From positions 1-40,200 of the forward strand of contig NZ_MVHT01000061.1 in assembly GCF_002086275.1 (NCBI RefSeq): a DNA stretch of 40,200 nt. The letters run 5' to 3'. A program made the position numbers and the translations under genes. How positions within the stretch are numbered: the stretch's first letter is position 1; the number at the start of each line of letters is the position of its first letter. This stretch comes from Mycobacterium intermedium. GTDB lineage: Bacteria; Actinomycetota; Actinomycetes; Mycobacteriales; Mycobacteriaceae. Under the pieces are notes generated by a model. The model did no database searches, was not told where the DNA came from, and saw only the letters and a list, made by a program, of their open reading frames with translations. Positions 31,207 to 39,724 of this stretch are shown piece by piece.

Positions 31207-34029
31207 TCACGCCTTCTTCGCCGCAGTCTTCTTGGCCACAGCCTTCTTGGCCGCCGTCTTCTTTACCGGCGCCTTGCGGGTGGTCTTTTTGGCGGCCCGC
31301 TTGGCCGGACCGCGGGCCCGCCGGTCGGCCAGTAGCTCCGACGCGCGCTCGTCGGTGATCGACATGACGTCGTCACCCTTGCGCAAGCTGGCGTTGGTCT
31401 CGCCGTCGGTGACGTAAGGCCCGAATCGACCGTCCTTGATCACCATCGGCTTGCCCGAGACGGGGTCGGTACCCAGTTCACGCAGGGGTGGCGCCGAAGC
31501 CCGTTGCCGCGCACCACGTTTGGGTTCGGCGTAGATCTTCAGCGCTTCGTCGAGCGTCACGGTGAACATCTGCTCTTCGGAGGCCAGCGAACGAGAATCG
31601 TTGCCGCGCTTCAGGTATGGCCCATACCGGCCATTCTGGGCGGTGATCTCCTCGCCGGTGTTGGGATCTACCCCCACTACGCGGGGAAGCGACAGCAGCT
31701 TCAACGCGTCCTCAAGCGTGACCGTTTGCAAATCCATGGTGCGCAACAGTGAACCGCTGCGCGGCTTGGGACCGGTCGGTTTCTTACCTTTTTTGGCCGG
31801 CTCGGCGCTCGGGTCTTCGGGCGGTTCCGGCAGGATCTCGGTCACGTAGGGCCCGTACCGGCCGTCTTTGGCGACGATCTGGTGGCCGGTTTCCGGGTCC
31901 ACCCCCAACACGCGCCCCTCCTGCGGGGTGGCGAAAAGTTCCTCGGCCACTTCGAGTGTCAGCTCGTCGGGGGTGAGTGAGTCGTTGAGATTGGCGCGTT
32001 GCGGCGTCGGTTCGCCGTCCTCACCGATGATCGTCCGTTCGAGGTAAGGCCCGTTCTTGCCCACCCGAACGTAGATCGGCCGCCCCTCCGCATCGTCAAA
32101 AACCTTGATGGAGTTGACTTCTCGGGCGTCGATCCCTTCGAGGTTGACGCCGACCAGCTTCTTCAGGCCACCCGAGCGGGCCACCGAGTCGGGCACACCA
32201 TGATCGCCGCCGAAGTAGAAGTTGTTGAGCCAGTTGGTGCGTCGCTCGTTGCCTGCGGCGATCTCGTCGAGCTCGTCTTCCATGGCCGCGGTGAAGTCGT
32301 AGTCGACCAGACGGCCGAAATGTTGCTCCAACAAACCGACAACGGCGAACGCGACCCAAGACGGCACCAGGGCGCTGCCCTTCTTGTACACGTAGCCGCG
32401 GTCCTGGATGGTCTTGATGATCGAGGAGTAGGTCGACGGGCGGCCGATACCCAGTTCCTCGAGCGCCTTGACCAAAGACGCCTCGGTGTAGCGGGCGGGC
32501 GGGTTGGTGGCGTGCCCGTCCGGCGTCAGCTCGATGGCGTCCAGCCGCTGGCCCGGCGTCAGGTGCGGCAGCCGTCGCTCGGCGTCATCCGCCTCACCGC
32601 CGGCCAACTCGTCCACCGTTTCCACATACGCCTTGAGGAAGCCGGCGAAGGTCAGCGTCCGCCCGGAAGCCGAGAAAGCGACCTGCTGGTCACCCGCCCT
32701 GCCTTCGATCCGCAGACTCAGCGTGGTCCCGCGCGCATCGGCCATCTGCGAAGCGACCGTGCGCTGCCAGATCAGCTCGTAAAGCCGGAATTCGTCGCCG
32801 TCGAGTTCATGTCGCACCGCGTCGGGCGTCGCGAACGTCTCACCCGCGGGACGAATTGCCTCGTGCGCTTCCTGCGCGTTCTTCACCTTGCGGGTGTACT
32901 GGCGCGGCGACGGGGAGACGTATTCCGCACCGTAGAGCTGCCGCGCCTGGGTGCGCGCGGCGTTGATCGCCGACTCCGACAGCGTGGTCGAGTCGGTTCG
33001 CATGTAGGTGATGTAGCCGTTCTCGTACAGCCGCTGGGCGATGCTCATCGTCCGTTCGGAGGAAAACCGCAACTTGCGACCGGCCTCTTGCTGCAGCGTC
33101 GACGTCATGAACGGCGCGTAGGGGCGGCGGGTGTAGGGCTTCTCCTCGGCCGACGCCACGCTCAGCTGGGCACCCTGGAGGTTGTTGGCCAGCGCGGTGG
33201 CGCTGGCCTCGTCGAGCACCACCACCTCGTCGGCCTTGCGCAACGCCCCCTGCGAGTCGAAGTCGCGTCCGGTCGCCACCCGCAGACCATCGACGTTGGT
33301 CAGGCGGGCGGTGAAGGTCGGCGGCTGGGCGTTCGGGTCGGACACGCTCGCGTCCAGCTTGGCCACGACGTCCCAGTACGACGCGCTGCGGAAAGCCATC
33401 CGGTCGCGCTCGCGCTGCACGATGATGCGGGTGGCCACCGACTGGACCCGGCCCGCCGACAGCTTGGGGGCAACCTTCTTCCACAACACCGGGCTGACTT
33501 CGTAGCCGTAGAGCCGGTCCAGGATGCGGCGGGTCTCTTGGGCATCGACCAGATCGATGTCCAGGTCTCGGGGGTGCTCGGCGGCCGCACGGATGGCCGG
33601 TTCGGTGATCTCGTGGAAGACCATCCGTTTGACCGGGATGCGCGGTTTCAGCGTTTCCAGCAGGTGCCAGGCGATGGCCTCGCCTTCGCGGTCACCATCC
33701 GTGGCGAGGTAGAGCTCGTCGACGTCCTTGAGCAGGCCTTTCAGCTCGCTGACGGTGCTCTTCTTGTCGGGGCTGATGATGTAGAGCGGTTCGAAGTCGT
33801 GGTCGACGTTGACTCCGAGCCGGGCCCATGGCTCGGATTTGTACTTCGCCGGCACATCGGACGCCGCTCGGGGCAGGTCACGAATGTGGCCTCGTGACGA
33901 CTCGACGATGTAGCCGGACCCCAGATAACTGGCAATTTTTCGCGCCTTGGTCGGCGACTCGACGATGACAAGTCGCCGGCCGCTGCCATTTCTGCCGCTA
34001 TTAGCCCTGCTGGGGCCCTCGTCAGCCAA
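31207..34029 (-). CDS. topA: DNA topoisomerase I
   Basis: Type IA topoisomerase relaxes negative supercoils. In the 940-residue protein the TOPRIM domain has VESPTKA (23-29) and DGDREGE (111-117); the active-site Tyr342 is in GYITYMRTDS, the same number as in M. tuberculosis. The C-terminal third has repeated GRYGPYLKRG-type Topo C domains instead of zinc fingers, then a Lys/Ala tail (about 905-940) with repeats of AAKK, which looks longer than the H37Rv tail. The start is TTG: an in-frame TAG lies nine bases before it, and no ATG or GTG is available before the TOPRIM. An eight-base-pair hairpin stands just upstream. Confidence 0.96.
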   Translation of the reverse strand: MADEGPSRANSGRNGSGRRLVIVESPTKARKIASYLGSGYIVESSRGHIRDLPRAASDVPAKYKSEPWARLGVNVDHDFEPLYIISPDKKSTVSELKGLLKDVDELYLATDGDREGEAIAWHLLETLKPRIPVKRMVFHEITEPAIRAAAEHPRDLDIDLVDAQETRRILDRLYGYEVSPVLWKKVAPKLSAGRVQSVATRIIVQRERDRMAFRSASYWDVVAKLDASVSDPNAQPPTFTARLTNVDGLRVATGRDFDSQGALRKADEVVVLDEASATALANNLQGAQLSVASAEEKPYTRRPYAPFMTSTLQQEAGRKLRFSSERTMSIAQRLYENGYITYMRTDSTTLSESAINAARTQARQLYGAEYVSPSPRQYTRKVKNAQEAHEAIRPAGETFATPDAVRHELDGDEFRLYELIWQRTVASQMADARGTTLSLRIEGRAGDQQVAFSASGRTLTFAGFLKAYVETVDELAGGEADDAERRLPHLTPGQRLDAIELTPDGHATNPPARYTEASLVKALEELGIGRPSTYSSIIKTIQDRGYVYKKGSALVPSWVAFAVVGLLEQHFGRLVDYDFTAAMEDELDEIAAGNERRTNWLNNFYFGGDHGVPDSVARSGGLKKLVGVNLEGIDAREVNSIKVFDDAEGRPIYVRVGKNGPYLERTIIGEDGEPTPQRANLNDSLTPDELTLEVAEELFATPQEGRVLGVDPETGHQIVAKDGRYGPYVTEILPEPPEDPSAEPAKKGKKPTGPKPRSGSLLRTMDLQTVTLEDALKLLSLPRVVGVDPNTGEEITAQNGRYGPYLKRGNDSRSLASEEQMFTVTLDEALKIYAEPKRGARQRASAPPLRELGTDPVSGKPMVIKDGRFGPYVTDGETNASLRKGDDVMSITDERASELLADRRARGPAKRAAKKTTRKAPVKKTAAKKAVAKKTAAKKA

Positions 34030-34052
34030 CTGCGCCTAACTCCATCTCCTAT

Positions 34053-34073
34053 GCGGCCTCCTGGCGAGGCCGC
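34053..34073 (-). promoter_or_regulatory. Hairpin in the topA leader
   Basis: GCGGCCTC (34053-34060) pairs fully with GAGGCCGC (34066-34073) around a CTGGC loop, 24 bases before the topA TTG. No T-tract follows on the minus strand, so it is more likely a leader structure than a terminator of the upstream gene. Confidence 0.4.
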
Positions 34074-34118
34074 CCCCCGAACAATGACAGGTCGGCCGCT
34101 GAAATTCCGCCAAATTCA

Positions 34119-34134
34119 GGTACGCCGCCGTACC
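34119..34134. repeat. Inverted repeat upstream of topA, possible operator
   Basis: GGTACG (34119-34124) and CGTACC (34129-34134) flank CCGC, giving a perfect six-base inverted repeat in the 201-base gap between topA and the Rv3647c-like gene. It could be a protein-binding site or a small hairpin. Confidence 0.3.
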
Positions 34135-34230
34135 GTCGCCGCGCGGGCACCTGACAATTTCGCACCCTTGGGCGGGCCTGCGCAAACCGGGGTTCCCGAA
34201 TGCCCCTCCCGGCGGAGGCGTGAAACGGTG

Positions 34231-34809
34231 TCATACCCGCGGCCATTGTGCCAACGCCTCGGCGCTGTCCGGGGGTTCCCCCACGTTCTCTACCAGGCGC
34301 GATAGGCGTCGACGGCCGCTTATCCGCAGGGCGGGCCGGGTGCCGCGGGTGCCGATCAGGGTGGGCGCGATCCCCACCCGCATCAGCGCCGACGCCAAGG
34401 GGGAATGCGTGTCTGGGGCGTGCGGATCCAGACCGAGCAGGTACCGGTCCGCCTCCGGGCTGCCGGCGGCCAGTGTCCACGCCCGCAGCTCACGCGGCCC
34501 GGGCAGCCACCGCACCGGGACGGTCTTGACCGCCCCACGCGTCCATTCCGCGGCGACACTGCGCAAGGAGGGGGCCACCGACGTCCGCACCAAGGGGGTT
34601 TGTTCGTCGGTGCGGGTGATCTCCGGCTCCAAACCTGCCTCACGGATCATCTCGGCCAGCGCGGTGGCGCGCCACAGTTCGTCCACCACGACCGAGATGC
34701 GGGCACCGGACCCAACGGTCACGATCTGGCCAGAAGCCGCCAGCACCCCGGAGAGGTCCGCCACCCCAGGCGGGACCGCTTCCGCGGCGAAGAAGGAAAG
34801 CTGGCTCAC
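34231..34809 (-). CDS. Conserved protein of unknown function (Rv3647c-like)
   Basis: The 192-residue product matches Rv3647c, which lies at this position between cspA and topA and has the same length. No catalytic motif, signal peptide or membrane helix is evident. Recognisable conserved stretches are SQLSFFAAE at the start, EWTRGAVKTVP, GLDPHAPDTHSPLASALMRVG and RISGRRRLSRLVENVGEPP near the end. The basic RRRLSRL segment might contact nucleic acid, but that is a guess. GTG at 34809 sits six bases after a TACTGT box, so the start is well supported. I cannot assign a function; linkage with topA and cspA is conserved. Confidence 0.85.
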   Translation of the reverse strand: MSQLSFFAAEAVPPGVADLSGVLAASGQIVTVGSGARISVVVDELWRATALAEMIREAGLEPEITRTDEQTPLVRTSVAPSLRSVAAEWTRGAVKTVPVRWLPGPRELRAWTLAAGSPEADRYLLGLDPHAPDTHSPLASALMRVGIAPTLIGTRGTRPALRISGRRRLSRLVENVGEPPDSAEALAQWPRV

Positions 34810-34815
34810 GCCACG

Positions 34816-34821
34816 ACAGTA
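34816..34821 (-). promoter_or_regulatory. Putative -10 box (TACTGT) for the Rv3647c-like gene
   Basis: On the minus strand TACTGT ends six bases before GTG 34809, the leaderless pattern. It lies beyond the cspA terminator, so this gene and topA need not depend on the cspA transcript. Confidence 0.5.
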
Positions 34822-34973
34822 GGCCAGCATGTCAATCCCCGCCTTCAGGTTTCCGGCGCGTCCCGCCCGTCATGACCGCACGTGCCATGGCGAGCAGACG
34901 CAAGCGCCCACGATTCCAGCGGATTCGGGGGCTTTCGGGTCTGGCCGCGGGGACAAGTGCGCTGTCCCCCGTC

Positions 34974-35008
34974 AAGAAAAATCCCCCCGATTTGCAACCG
35001 GGGGGATT
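34974..35008 (-). terminator. Intrinsic terminator of cspA
   Basis: AATCCCCCCG (34980-34989) pairs perfectly with CGGGGGGATT (34999-35008) around a nine-base loop. Read on the minus strand the stem is followed at once by TTTTCTT. This is a textbook Rho-independent terminator, 20 bases after the cspA stop and rare in such quality in mycobacteria. Confidence 0.88.
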
Positions 35009-35027
35009 CCTTGGAGAACCGCTGCAA

Positions 35028-35231
35028 TCAGAGCGAGCGGACTCCGGTGGCCTGGGGGCCCTTAGGGCTGTGGCCGATTTCGAACTCGACCTTCTGGTTC
35101 TCTTCGAGGGTGCGGAAGCCCGTTCCCTGGATCTCCGTGTAGTGGACAAACACATCCGCGGAACCATCTTCGGGGGCGATGAAACCGAACCCCTTCTCCG
35201 CGTTGAACCACTTCACAGTTCCCTGTGGCAT
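35028..35231 (-). CDS. cspA: Cold shock protein CspA
   Basis: This is a 67-residue single cold-shock domain, an RNA/single-stranded DNA chaperone. It starts [18 protein letters not shown], with RNP1 as KGFGF (13-17) and RNP2 as VFVHY (27-31), and ends [11 protein letters not shown], the standard length. ATG 35231 is preceded by AGAAAG and a purine-rich AAAGGAAAG. It is alone between its own structured leader and a strong terminator, hence a monocistronic, abundant transcript is expected. Orthologue of Rv3648c. Confidence 0.97.
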
Positions 35232-35397
35232 CTTTCTGATCTTTCCTTTTCTTCTGGGTGCGGGGCACCGCCTTTCGATGCCCCGGGCCCGTTGCGACCG
35301 CCATACCTCGCGGAGTCGCCGGAACTTCACCCGACAGAGAACCTCGCAGGAACCGCGGCCGCAACGCCGATCCTGCGAAAGTTTGACACGAACACAG

Positions 35398-35420
35398 AAG
35401 CTACGACCGCACACAGTCAA
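35398..35420 (-). promoter_or_regulatory. Possible cspA promoter
   Basis: On the minus strand TTGACT (35415-35420) precedes TAGCTT (35398-35403). The 11-base gap is too short for a classic pair, so either the TAGCTT works as an extended or lone -10 box or the true -10 lies slightly downstream. The leader would be about 160 bases. Confidence 0.25.
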
Positions 35421-35520
35421 CCATGTTCGCCGCCTCGGCGACAGCCTCTTGACCGGCGCGAGACGGGCAATTTACTCCGACGTCACTTAACTGCCAGGCA
35501 TGATGGCCCGAACCTCGCGA

Positions 35521-35526
35521 TAGGGT
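35521..35526 (+). promoter_or_regulatory. Putative -10 box (TAGGGT) for the helicase gene
   Basis: TAGGGT lies 42 bases before ATG 35569, giving a leader of about 36 bases that includes GGAG as a possible ribosome site. No -35 is clear. Confidence 0.35.
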
Positions 35527-35568
35527 CCCGACGATCCAAACACTGGGCCGTCCGGAGAATGGGGTCTC

Positions 35569-37890
35569 ATGGCGAGTTTTGGCAGCGACCTGCTCGCCGC
35601 CGCCCTCGCCGGCACCCCGTCGAGCGAACTACCCCTGCGGCACGTCGCCGAGCTGCCGCCCCGCCTCGGCCGGCCCAGCGAATGGCCGGACTGGGCCGAG
35701 CCCGACGTGATCCGCGCGTTCACCGACCGAGGCATCACATCACCGTGGTCGCATCAGCGGGCCGCCGCCGAGCTGGCACACTCCGGCCGCCATGTCGTGC
35801 TGAGCACGGGCACGGCGTCGGGCAAGTCGTTGGCCTATCAACTCCCGGTACTCAGCGCGTTGGCGACGAATCCGCGGGCACGCGTGCTGTACCTGTCGCC
35901 GACCAAGGCGCTGGGGCACGACCAGCTGCGCACCGCGCACGCCCTGACCGCGGCGGTGCCGCGGCTGGCTGACGTAGCTCCCACGGCCTACGACGGCGAC
36001 AGCCCCACCGAGGTCCGCCGGTTCGCACGCGAGCGGTCCCGCTGGGTGTTCTCCAACCCCGACATGATCCACCTGTCGACCCTGCGCAACCACGCCCGCT
36101 GGAGCGTGCTGCTGCGCAATCTACGGTTCGTGATCGTCGACGAGTGCCACTACTACCGTGGCGTTTTCGGATCGAACGTCGCGATGGTGCTGCGCCGGCT
36201 GCTGCGGTTGTGCACGCGCTACGGCGCCGCCCCCACCGTGGTCTTCGCCAGCGCGACGACCGATTCCCCCGGCGAGACGGCGGCCGAACTGCTGGGTCAG
36301 CCCGTAGTGGAGATCACCGAGGACGGCTCCCCGCAGGGCGCCCGGACGGTGGCGCTGTGGGAGCCCGCCCTGCGCGACGATCTGGTGGGCGAAAACGGCG
36401 CCCCGGTGCGCCGGTCCGCGGGCGCCGAGGCGGCGCGGATCATGGCCGACCTGATCGTCGAGGGCGCGCAGACGCTGACGTTCGTGCGGTCCCGACGTGC
36501 CGCGGAGTTGACGGCATTGGCCGCCCGGGCACGGCTGGACGAGACGGCCCCGGACCTGTCACCGTTGGTGGCCTCGTATCGGGCCGGTTACCTGTCCGAG
36601 GACCGCACTGCGTTGGAGCATGCGCTGGCCGACGGTCGGCTGCGCGGTCTCGCCTCGACGAACGCGTTGGAATTGGGCGTGGACATCGCCGGGCTGGACG
36701 CCGTGGTGCTGGCGGGCTTTCCGGGGACTGTGGCCTCGTTCTGGCAGCAGGCCGGCCGTTCCGGCAGGCGCGGCCAGGGCGCGCTGGTAGTGCTGGTGGC
36801 CCGCGACGATCCGCTGGACACCTATCTGGTGCACCACCCGGAGGCGCTGTTGGGCAAGCCGGTGGAGCGGGTGGTGATCGATCCGACCAACCCGTATATT
36901 CTCGGTCCGCAATTGCTCTGCGCTGCAACGGAATTGCCGCTCGATGAAGCCGAAGTGCGGTCGCTGGACGCGGTCGACGTGGCCGAGGGTTTGGTTGACG
37001 ACGGGTTGTTGCGACGGCGGGCCGGCAAGTACTACCCCGCGCCTGGCGTGGAACCCCATGGCGCGGTGGACATTCGGGGATCCATCGGCGGACAGATCGT
37101 TATCGTCGAGGCCGAGACGGGGCGACTGCTGGGCAGTTGCGGCGCCGGACAGGCCCCGGCATCGGTGCATCCCGGCGCGGTTTACCTGCATCAGGGCGAA
37201 AGTTACGTCGTCGACTCGCTGGACCCCGAGGCGGGAATCGCGTTCGTCCATGCCGAGGATCCCGGCTATACGACTTTCGCCCGCGAGGTCACCGACATCG
37301 CGGTCACCGGAACCGGAGAGCGATTGACGTTCGGCGCGGTGACGCTGGGGCTGGTACCGGTGACCGTCACCCACCAGGTCATCGGCTATCTGCGCCGCCG
37401 ACTCAACGGAGAGGTCATCGACTTCGTCGAGTTGTCGATGCCTGAGCAGGTGCTGCCCACCATTGCGGTCATGTACACGGTCACGCCAGAAGCTTTGGCG
37501 ATCAACGATATTGAACCGCTTCGGATACCCGGTTCGCTGCATGCCGCCGAACACGCGGCCATCGGCCTGCTGCCGTTGGTGGCCAGCTGCGACCGCGGGG
37601 ACATCGGCGGGCTGTCCACCGCGATCGGCCCGGACGGATTGCCCAGTGTCTTTGTCTACGACGGCCATCCGGGCGGCGCGGGCTTCGCCGAGCGCGGGTT
37701 CCGGCAGGCGCGTATCTGGTTGGGCGCGACTGCCGCGGCCATCGAAGCGTGCGAGTGCCCGAGCGGGTGTCCGTCGTGTGTGCAGTCCCCGAAATGCGCC
37801 AACGGCAACGACCCGCTCGACAAGGCGGGTGCGGTGCGGGTGCTGCGACTGGTCCTTGCCGAATTGGGCGCCGAATTACCGAAAACGTAA
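35569..37890 (+). CDS. sftH: SftH/MrfA-type superfamily 2 DNA helicase with DUF1998 zinc domain
   Basis: The 773-residue protein is a DExH helicase: Walker A TGTASGKS (80-87), DECH box (191-194), motif III SATT, then motif VI QQAGRSGRRGQG. A DUF1998 domain ends in four zinc-binding cysteines spaced CxCPSGCPSCxxxxxC (728-743, five Cys in all). M. smegmatis SftH is the characterised member, a 3'-5' DNA-dependent ATPase and helicase, and B. subtilis MrfA of the same clade acts in mitomycin damage repair. Rv3649 is the H37Rv orthologue. No exonuclease partner (MrfB-like) is nearby. ATG 35569 starts the family N-terminus. It diverges from cspA. Confidence 0.93.
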   Translation: MASFGSDLLAAALAGTPSSELPLRHVAELPPRLGRPSEWPDWAEPDVIRAFTDRGITSPWSHQRAAAELAHSGRHVVLSTGTASGKSLAYQLPVLSALATNPRARVLYLSPTKALGHDQLRTAHALTAAVPRLADVAPTAYDGDSPTEVRRFARERSRWVFSNPDMIHLSTLRNHARWSVLLRNLRFVIVDECHYYRGVFGSNVAMVLRRLLRLCTRYGAAPTVVFASATTDSPGETAAELLGQPVVEITEDGSPQGARTVALWEPALRDDLVGENGAPVRRSAGAEAARIMADLIVEGAQTLTFVRSRRAAELTALAARARLDETAPDLSPLVASYRAGYLSEDRTALEHALADGRLRGLASTNALELGVDIAGLDAVVLAGFPGTVASFWQQAGRSGRRGQGALVVLVARDDPLDTYLVHHPEALLGKPVERVVIDPTNPYILGPQLLCAATELPLDEAEVRSLDAVDVAEGLVDDGLLRRRAGKYYPAPGVEPHGAVDIRGSIGGQIVIVEAETGRLLGSCGAGQAPASVHPGAVYLHQGESYVVDSLDPEAGIAFVHAEDPGYTTFAREVTDIAVTGTGERLTFGAVTLGLVPVTVTHQVIGYLRRRLNGEVIDFVELSMPEQVLPTIAVMYTVTPEALAINDIEPLRIPGSLHAAEHAAIGLLPLVASCDRGDIGGLSTAIGPDGLPSVFVYDGHPGGAGFAERGFRQARIWLGATAAAIEACECPSGCPSCVQSPKCANGNDPLDKAGAVRVLRLVLAELGAELPKT

Positions 37891-38394
37891 ATTCGGCGGT
37901 CGTCCTGGCAAATTTCATCTCTGCTGATTGGCAACGGCGGAAACGGCGAACCGTCCGCGAGTTACGCGAGCTTAAACGCAAGAACCGCGAGCTAGATGCG
38001 AAAACGGAAATCCGTTGGAGGCCGCCCGACCCCTCGACGGCCGACTTCCACGGATCCGTATCGCGACACGCGATTGCTGATTAGCTTCCTCACTGCTGAA
38101 GAAGTGGCGGAGTTGCTGAGTCGATCGCGCAACGAACGACCGGACAGCGCACGCCGTTCGTAGCACCGGCAAGCGCGGGTGCAGCAGAAACCTACCCGGC
38201 TGACACTCGGTGTGCAATGCCTTGACCCAAAGGCCCGCTTCGCCGCACCACGGCCGCGTTCCCGATGACAACAATTTTGACGTTGCCGTCAACCTACGCA
38301 TCGCCGTATGCGCTGTCCTGCAACGGAATTGCCATGGAAGTCCGGTAATCGCCCCTCGGGACCAGGGGCCGTAATGCGCCAGTACACTTCGCGT
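37891..38394. other. Intergenic region between sftH and the Rv3651-like gene
   Basis: These 504 bases hold no gene I can name. In H37Rv a PE gene (PE33, Rv3650) lies here; no PE sequence remains. A 55-codon open frame at 37996-38163 ends with a segment LTAEEVAELL that resembles the first helix of small helix-turn-helix proteins, but it lacks a ribosome site and the rest of the fold. The region is less GC-rich than its flanks. It could be the scar of a lost insertion. Confidence 0.5.
38383..38388 (+). promoter_or_regulatory. Putative -10 box (TACACT) for the Rv3651-like gene
   Basis: TACACT ends six bases before ATG 38395. There is no ribosome site, so a leaderless transcript is expected and the longer in-frame start at 38308 is unlikely. 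Confidence 0.5.
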
Positions 38395-39429
38395 ATGACC
38401 CACGACTGGTTGCTCGTGGAGACGTTGGGGGACGAACCAGCAGTCGTAGCACAAGGGCGCCAACTCAAGAACCTCGTCCCGATCACAACGTTTTTGCGCC
38501 GTAGTCCCTACCTCGCGGCCGTCCGCACCGCGATCGCCGAGTCGATGGCAACTGGGCAGAGCCTCACCAGCATTACCCCTAAGAGCGATCGAATCATCCG
38601 CACCGAACCCGTGACGATGTCTGACGGTCGAATACACGGTGTCCATATATGGATGGGGCCGCCTAACGAGGAGCCGCCAGAGCGGCCCACCCCCGGTCCG
38701 CTGAAGTGGGATCTGACCGTTGGGGTGGCCACCGACACCCGTGAGTCGCTGCTCAACAGCGGTAAGAATCCGGAAGTCGAGATCACCTACGGCCGAGCAT
38801 TCGCCGAGGACCTGCCATCACGCAAGCTCAACCCCAACGAGACCAAGGTCCTCGCCATGGCAGTCAAGGCCTTGCCAGGGCAAACGCTATGCAGCACTTG
38901 GGATCTCACCGATTGGGAGGGGAATCCGATCCGCATCGGCTTTGCCGCGCGCAGCGCACTGGAACCCGGACCAGACGGTCGAAATCACCTGATTGCGCGC
39001 GCCATGAACTGGCGGGCCGAGCACAAGGGCCCCGTCGTGACGGTCGACGACTTGGCGCAGCGCATCCTGAATGGGCTGGCGCAAGCCGGAGTACATCGGG
39101 CGCTGGTCGACCCGAACAACTGGACCCTGTTGAAGTGGCTCGACGAACCCTGCAACTTCTACGACTGGCGTGGCGGCGAAGGAAAGCCGCGCGTGCATCC
39201 CGAAGACGAGCACGAGATGACCTCCATGACAAAGGAATTCACCGACGGAGCGGCCAGCCGGGTATTGCGGCTGCCCGGAACGGACACCGACTGGGTGCCG
39301 GTGCATGTGACGGTCAATCGGGTGGAACTCGAGCCGGAAACGTACGCGGCACTGCTCTCCCTGCGTCTTCCCACCGACGAGGAACTCATCGCCGCCGGAC
39401 TGCCGAAGTCCTCCGACAAAGATGACTGA
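38395..39429 (+). CDS. Conserved protein with PAS/GAF-like fold (Rv3651-like)
   Basis: The 344-residue product is the orthologue of Rv3651, starting MTHDWLLVETLG and of near-identical length (345). I recall that the crystal structure of Rv3651 shows consecutive PAS/GAF-like sensory domains without an output domain; the sequence here has no kinase, cyclase or DNA-binding motif, no signal peptide and no membrane helix. Conserved pieces include NLVPITTFLRRSPYL, LNPNETKVLAMAVKA, CSTWDLTDWEGNPIRIGF and WTLLKWLDEPCNFYDWRG. It may bind a ligand or partner protein; the ligand is unknown. It lies alone, with a leaderless promoter, upstream of a PE_PGRS gene. Confidence 0.88.
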   Translation: MTHDWLLVETLGDEPAVVAQGRQLKNLVPITTFLRRSPYLAAVRTAIAESMATGQSLTSITPKSDRIIRTEPVTMSDGRIHGVHIWMGPPNEEPPERPTPGPLKWDLTVGVATDTRESLLNSGKNPEVEITYGRAFAEDLPSRKLNPNETKVLAMAVKALPGQTLCSTWDLTDWEGNPIRIGFAARSALEPGPDGRNHLIARAMNWRAEHKGPVVTVDDLAQRILNGLAQAGVHRALVDPNNWTLLKWLDEPCNFYDWRGGEGKPRVHPEDEHEMTSMTKEFTDGAASRVLRLPGTDTDWVPVHVTVNRVELEPETYAALLSLRLPTDEELIAAGLPKSSDKDD

Positions 39430-39724
39430 CTAGTGGTCATTACATTTCTTGGATCACCAAACGCCAAGAACTGCAGCATAGTTGAGCTAACCAGGAGCTG
39501 AGGCCGCACACGTTGCGCGGACCCATCGACGCCGATCCCTTACCTCAGGCGATTCCCTGCATTCGAGAAACAGAGATCAATCTTCCCAAGTGTGAGAAAA
39601 GCGTCCTCAAACCGCGATAGCATGCTTGCAGCGCCGATTTACCCCGCCGGTGGTTGAACCCCCGGTTGTGGAGCATTCCCCTGGCCCGGTTTGACGCATC
39701 AGACATCCGCGTGGGGAGATGCAA

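Larger units (their letters stand above)
35232..35568 (-). promoter_or_regulatory. cspA leader and divergent control region with two inverted repeats
   Basis: No gene is supported in these 337 bases between cspA and the helicase. A perfect eight-base inverted repeat (35344-35351 with 35371-35378) and a seven-base one (35261-35267 with 35279-35285) lie in the likely cspA leader. A purine-rich stretch sits next to the ATG. Cold-shock genes often have long structured leaders that control translation by temperature; this layout fits but does not prove it. Confidence 0.45.

Noticed and set aside
31999..33897. A 632-codon plus-strand open frame opposite topA
   Set aside because: It lies wholly inside topA on the other strand and its composition follows from topA codon use; topA has full domain evidence.
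36559..37668. A 369-codon minus-strand open frame inside the helicase gene
   Set aside because: It is antisense to conserved helicase motifs and has no plausible start signal.
37972..38646. A 224-codon minus-strand open frame across the start of the Rv3651-like gene
   Set aside because: It is antisense to a conserved gene for about a third of its length and shows no domain.
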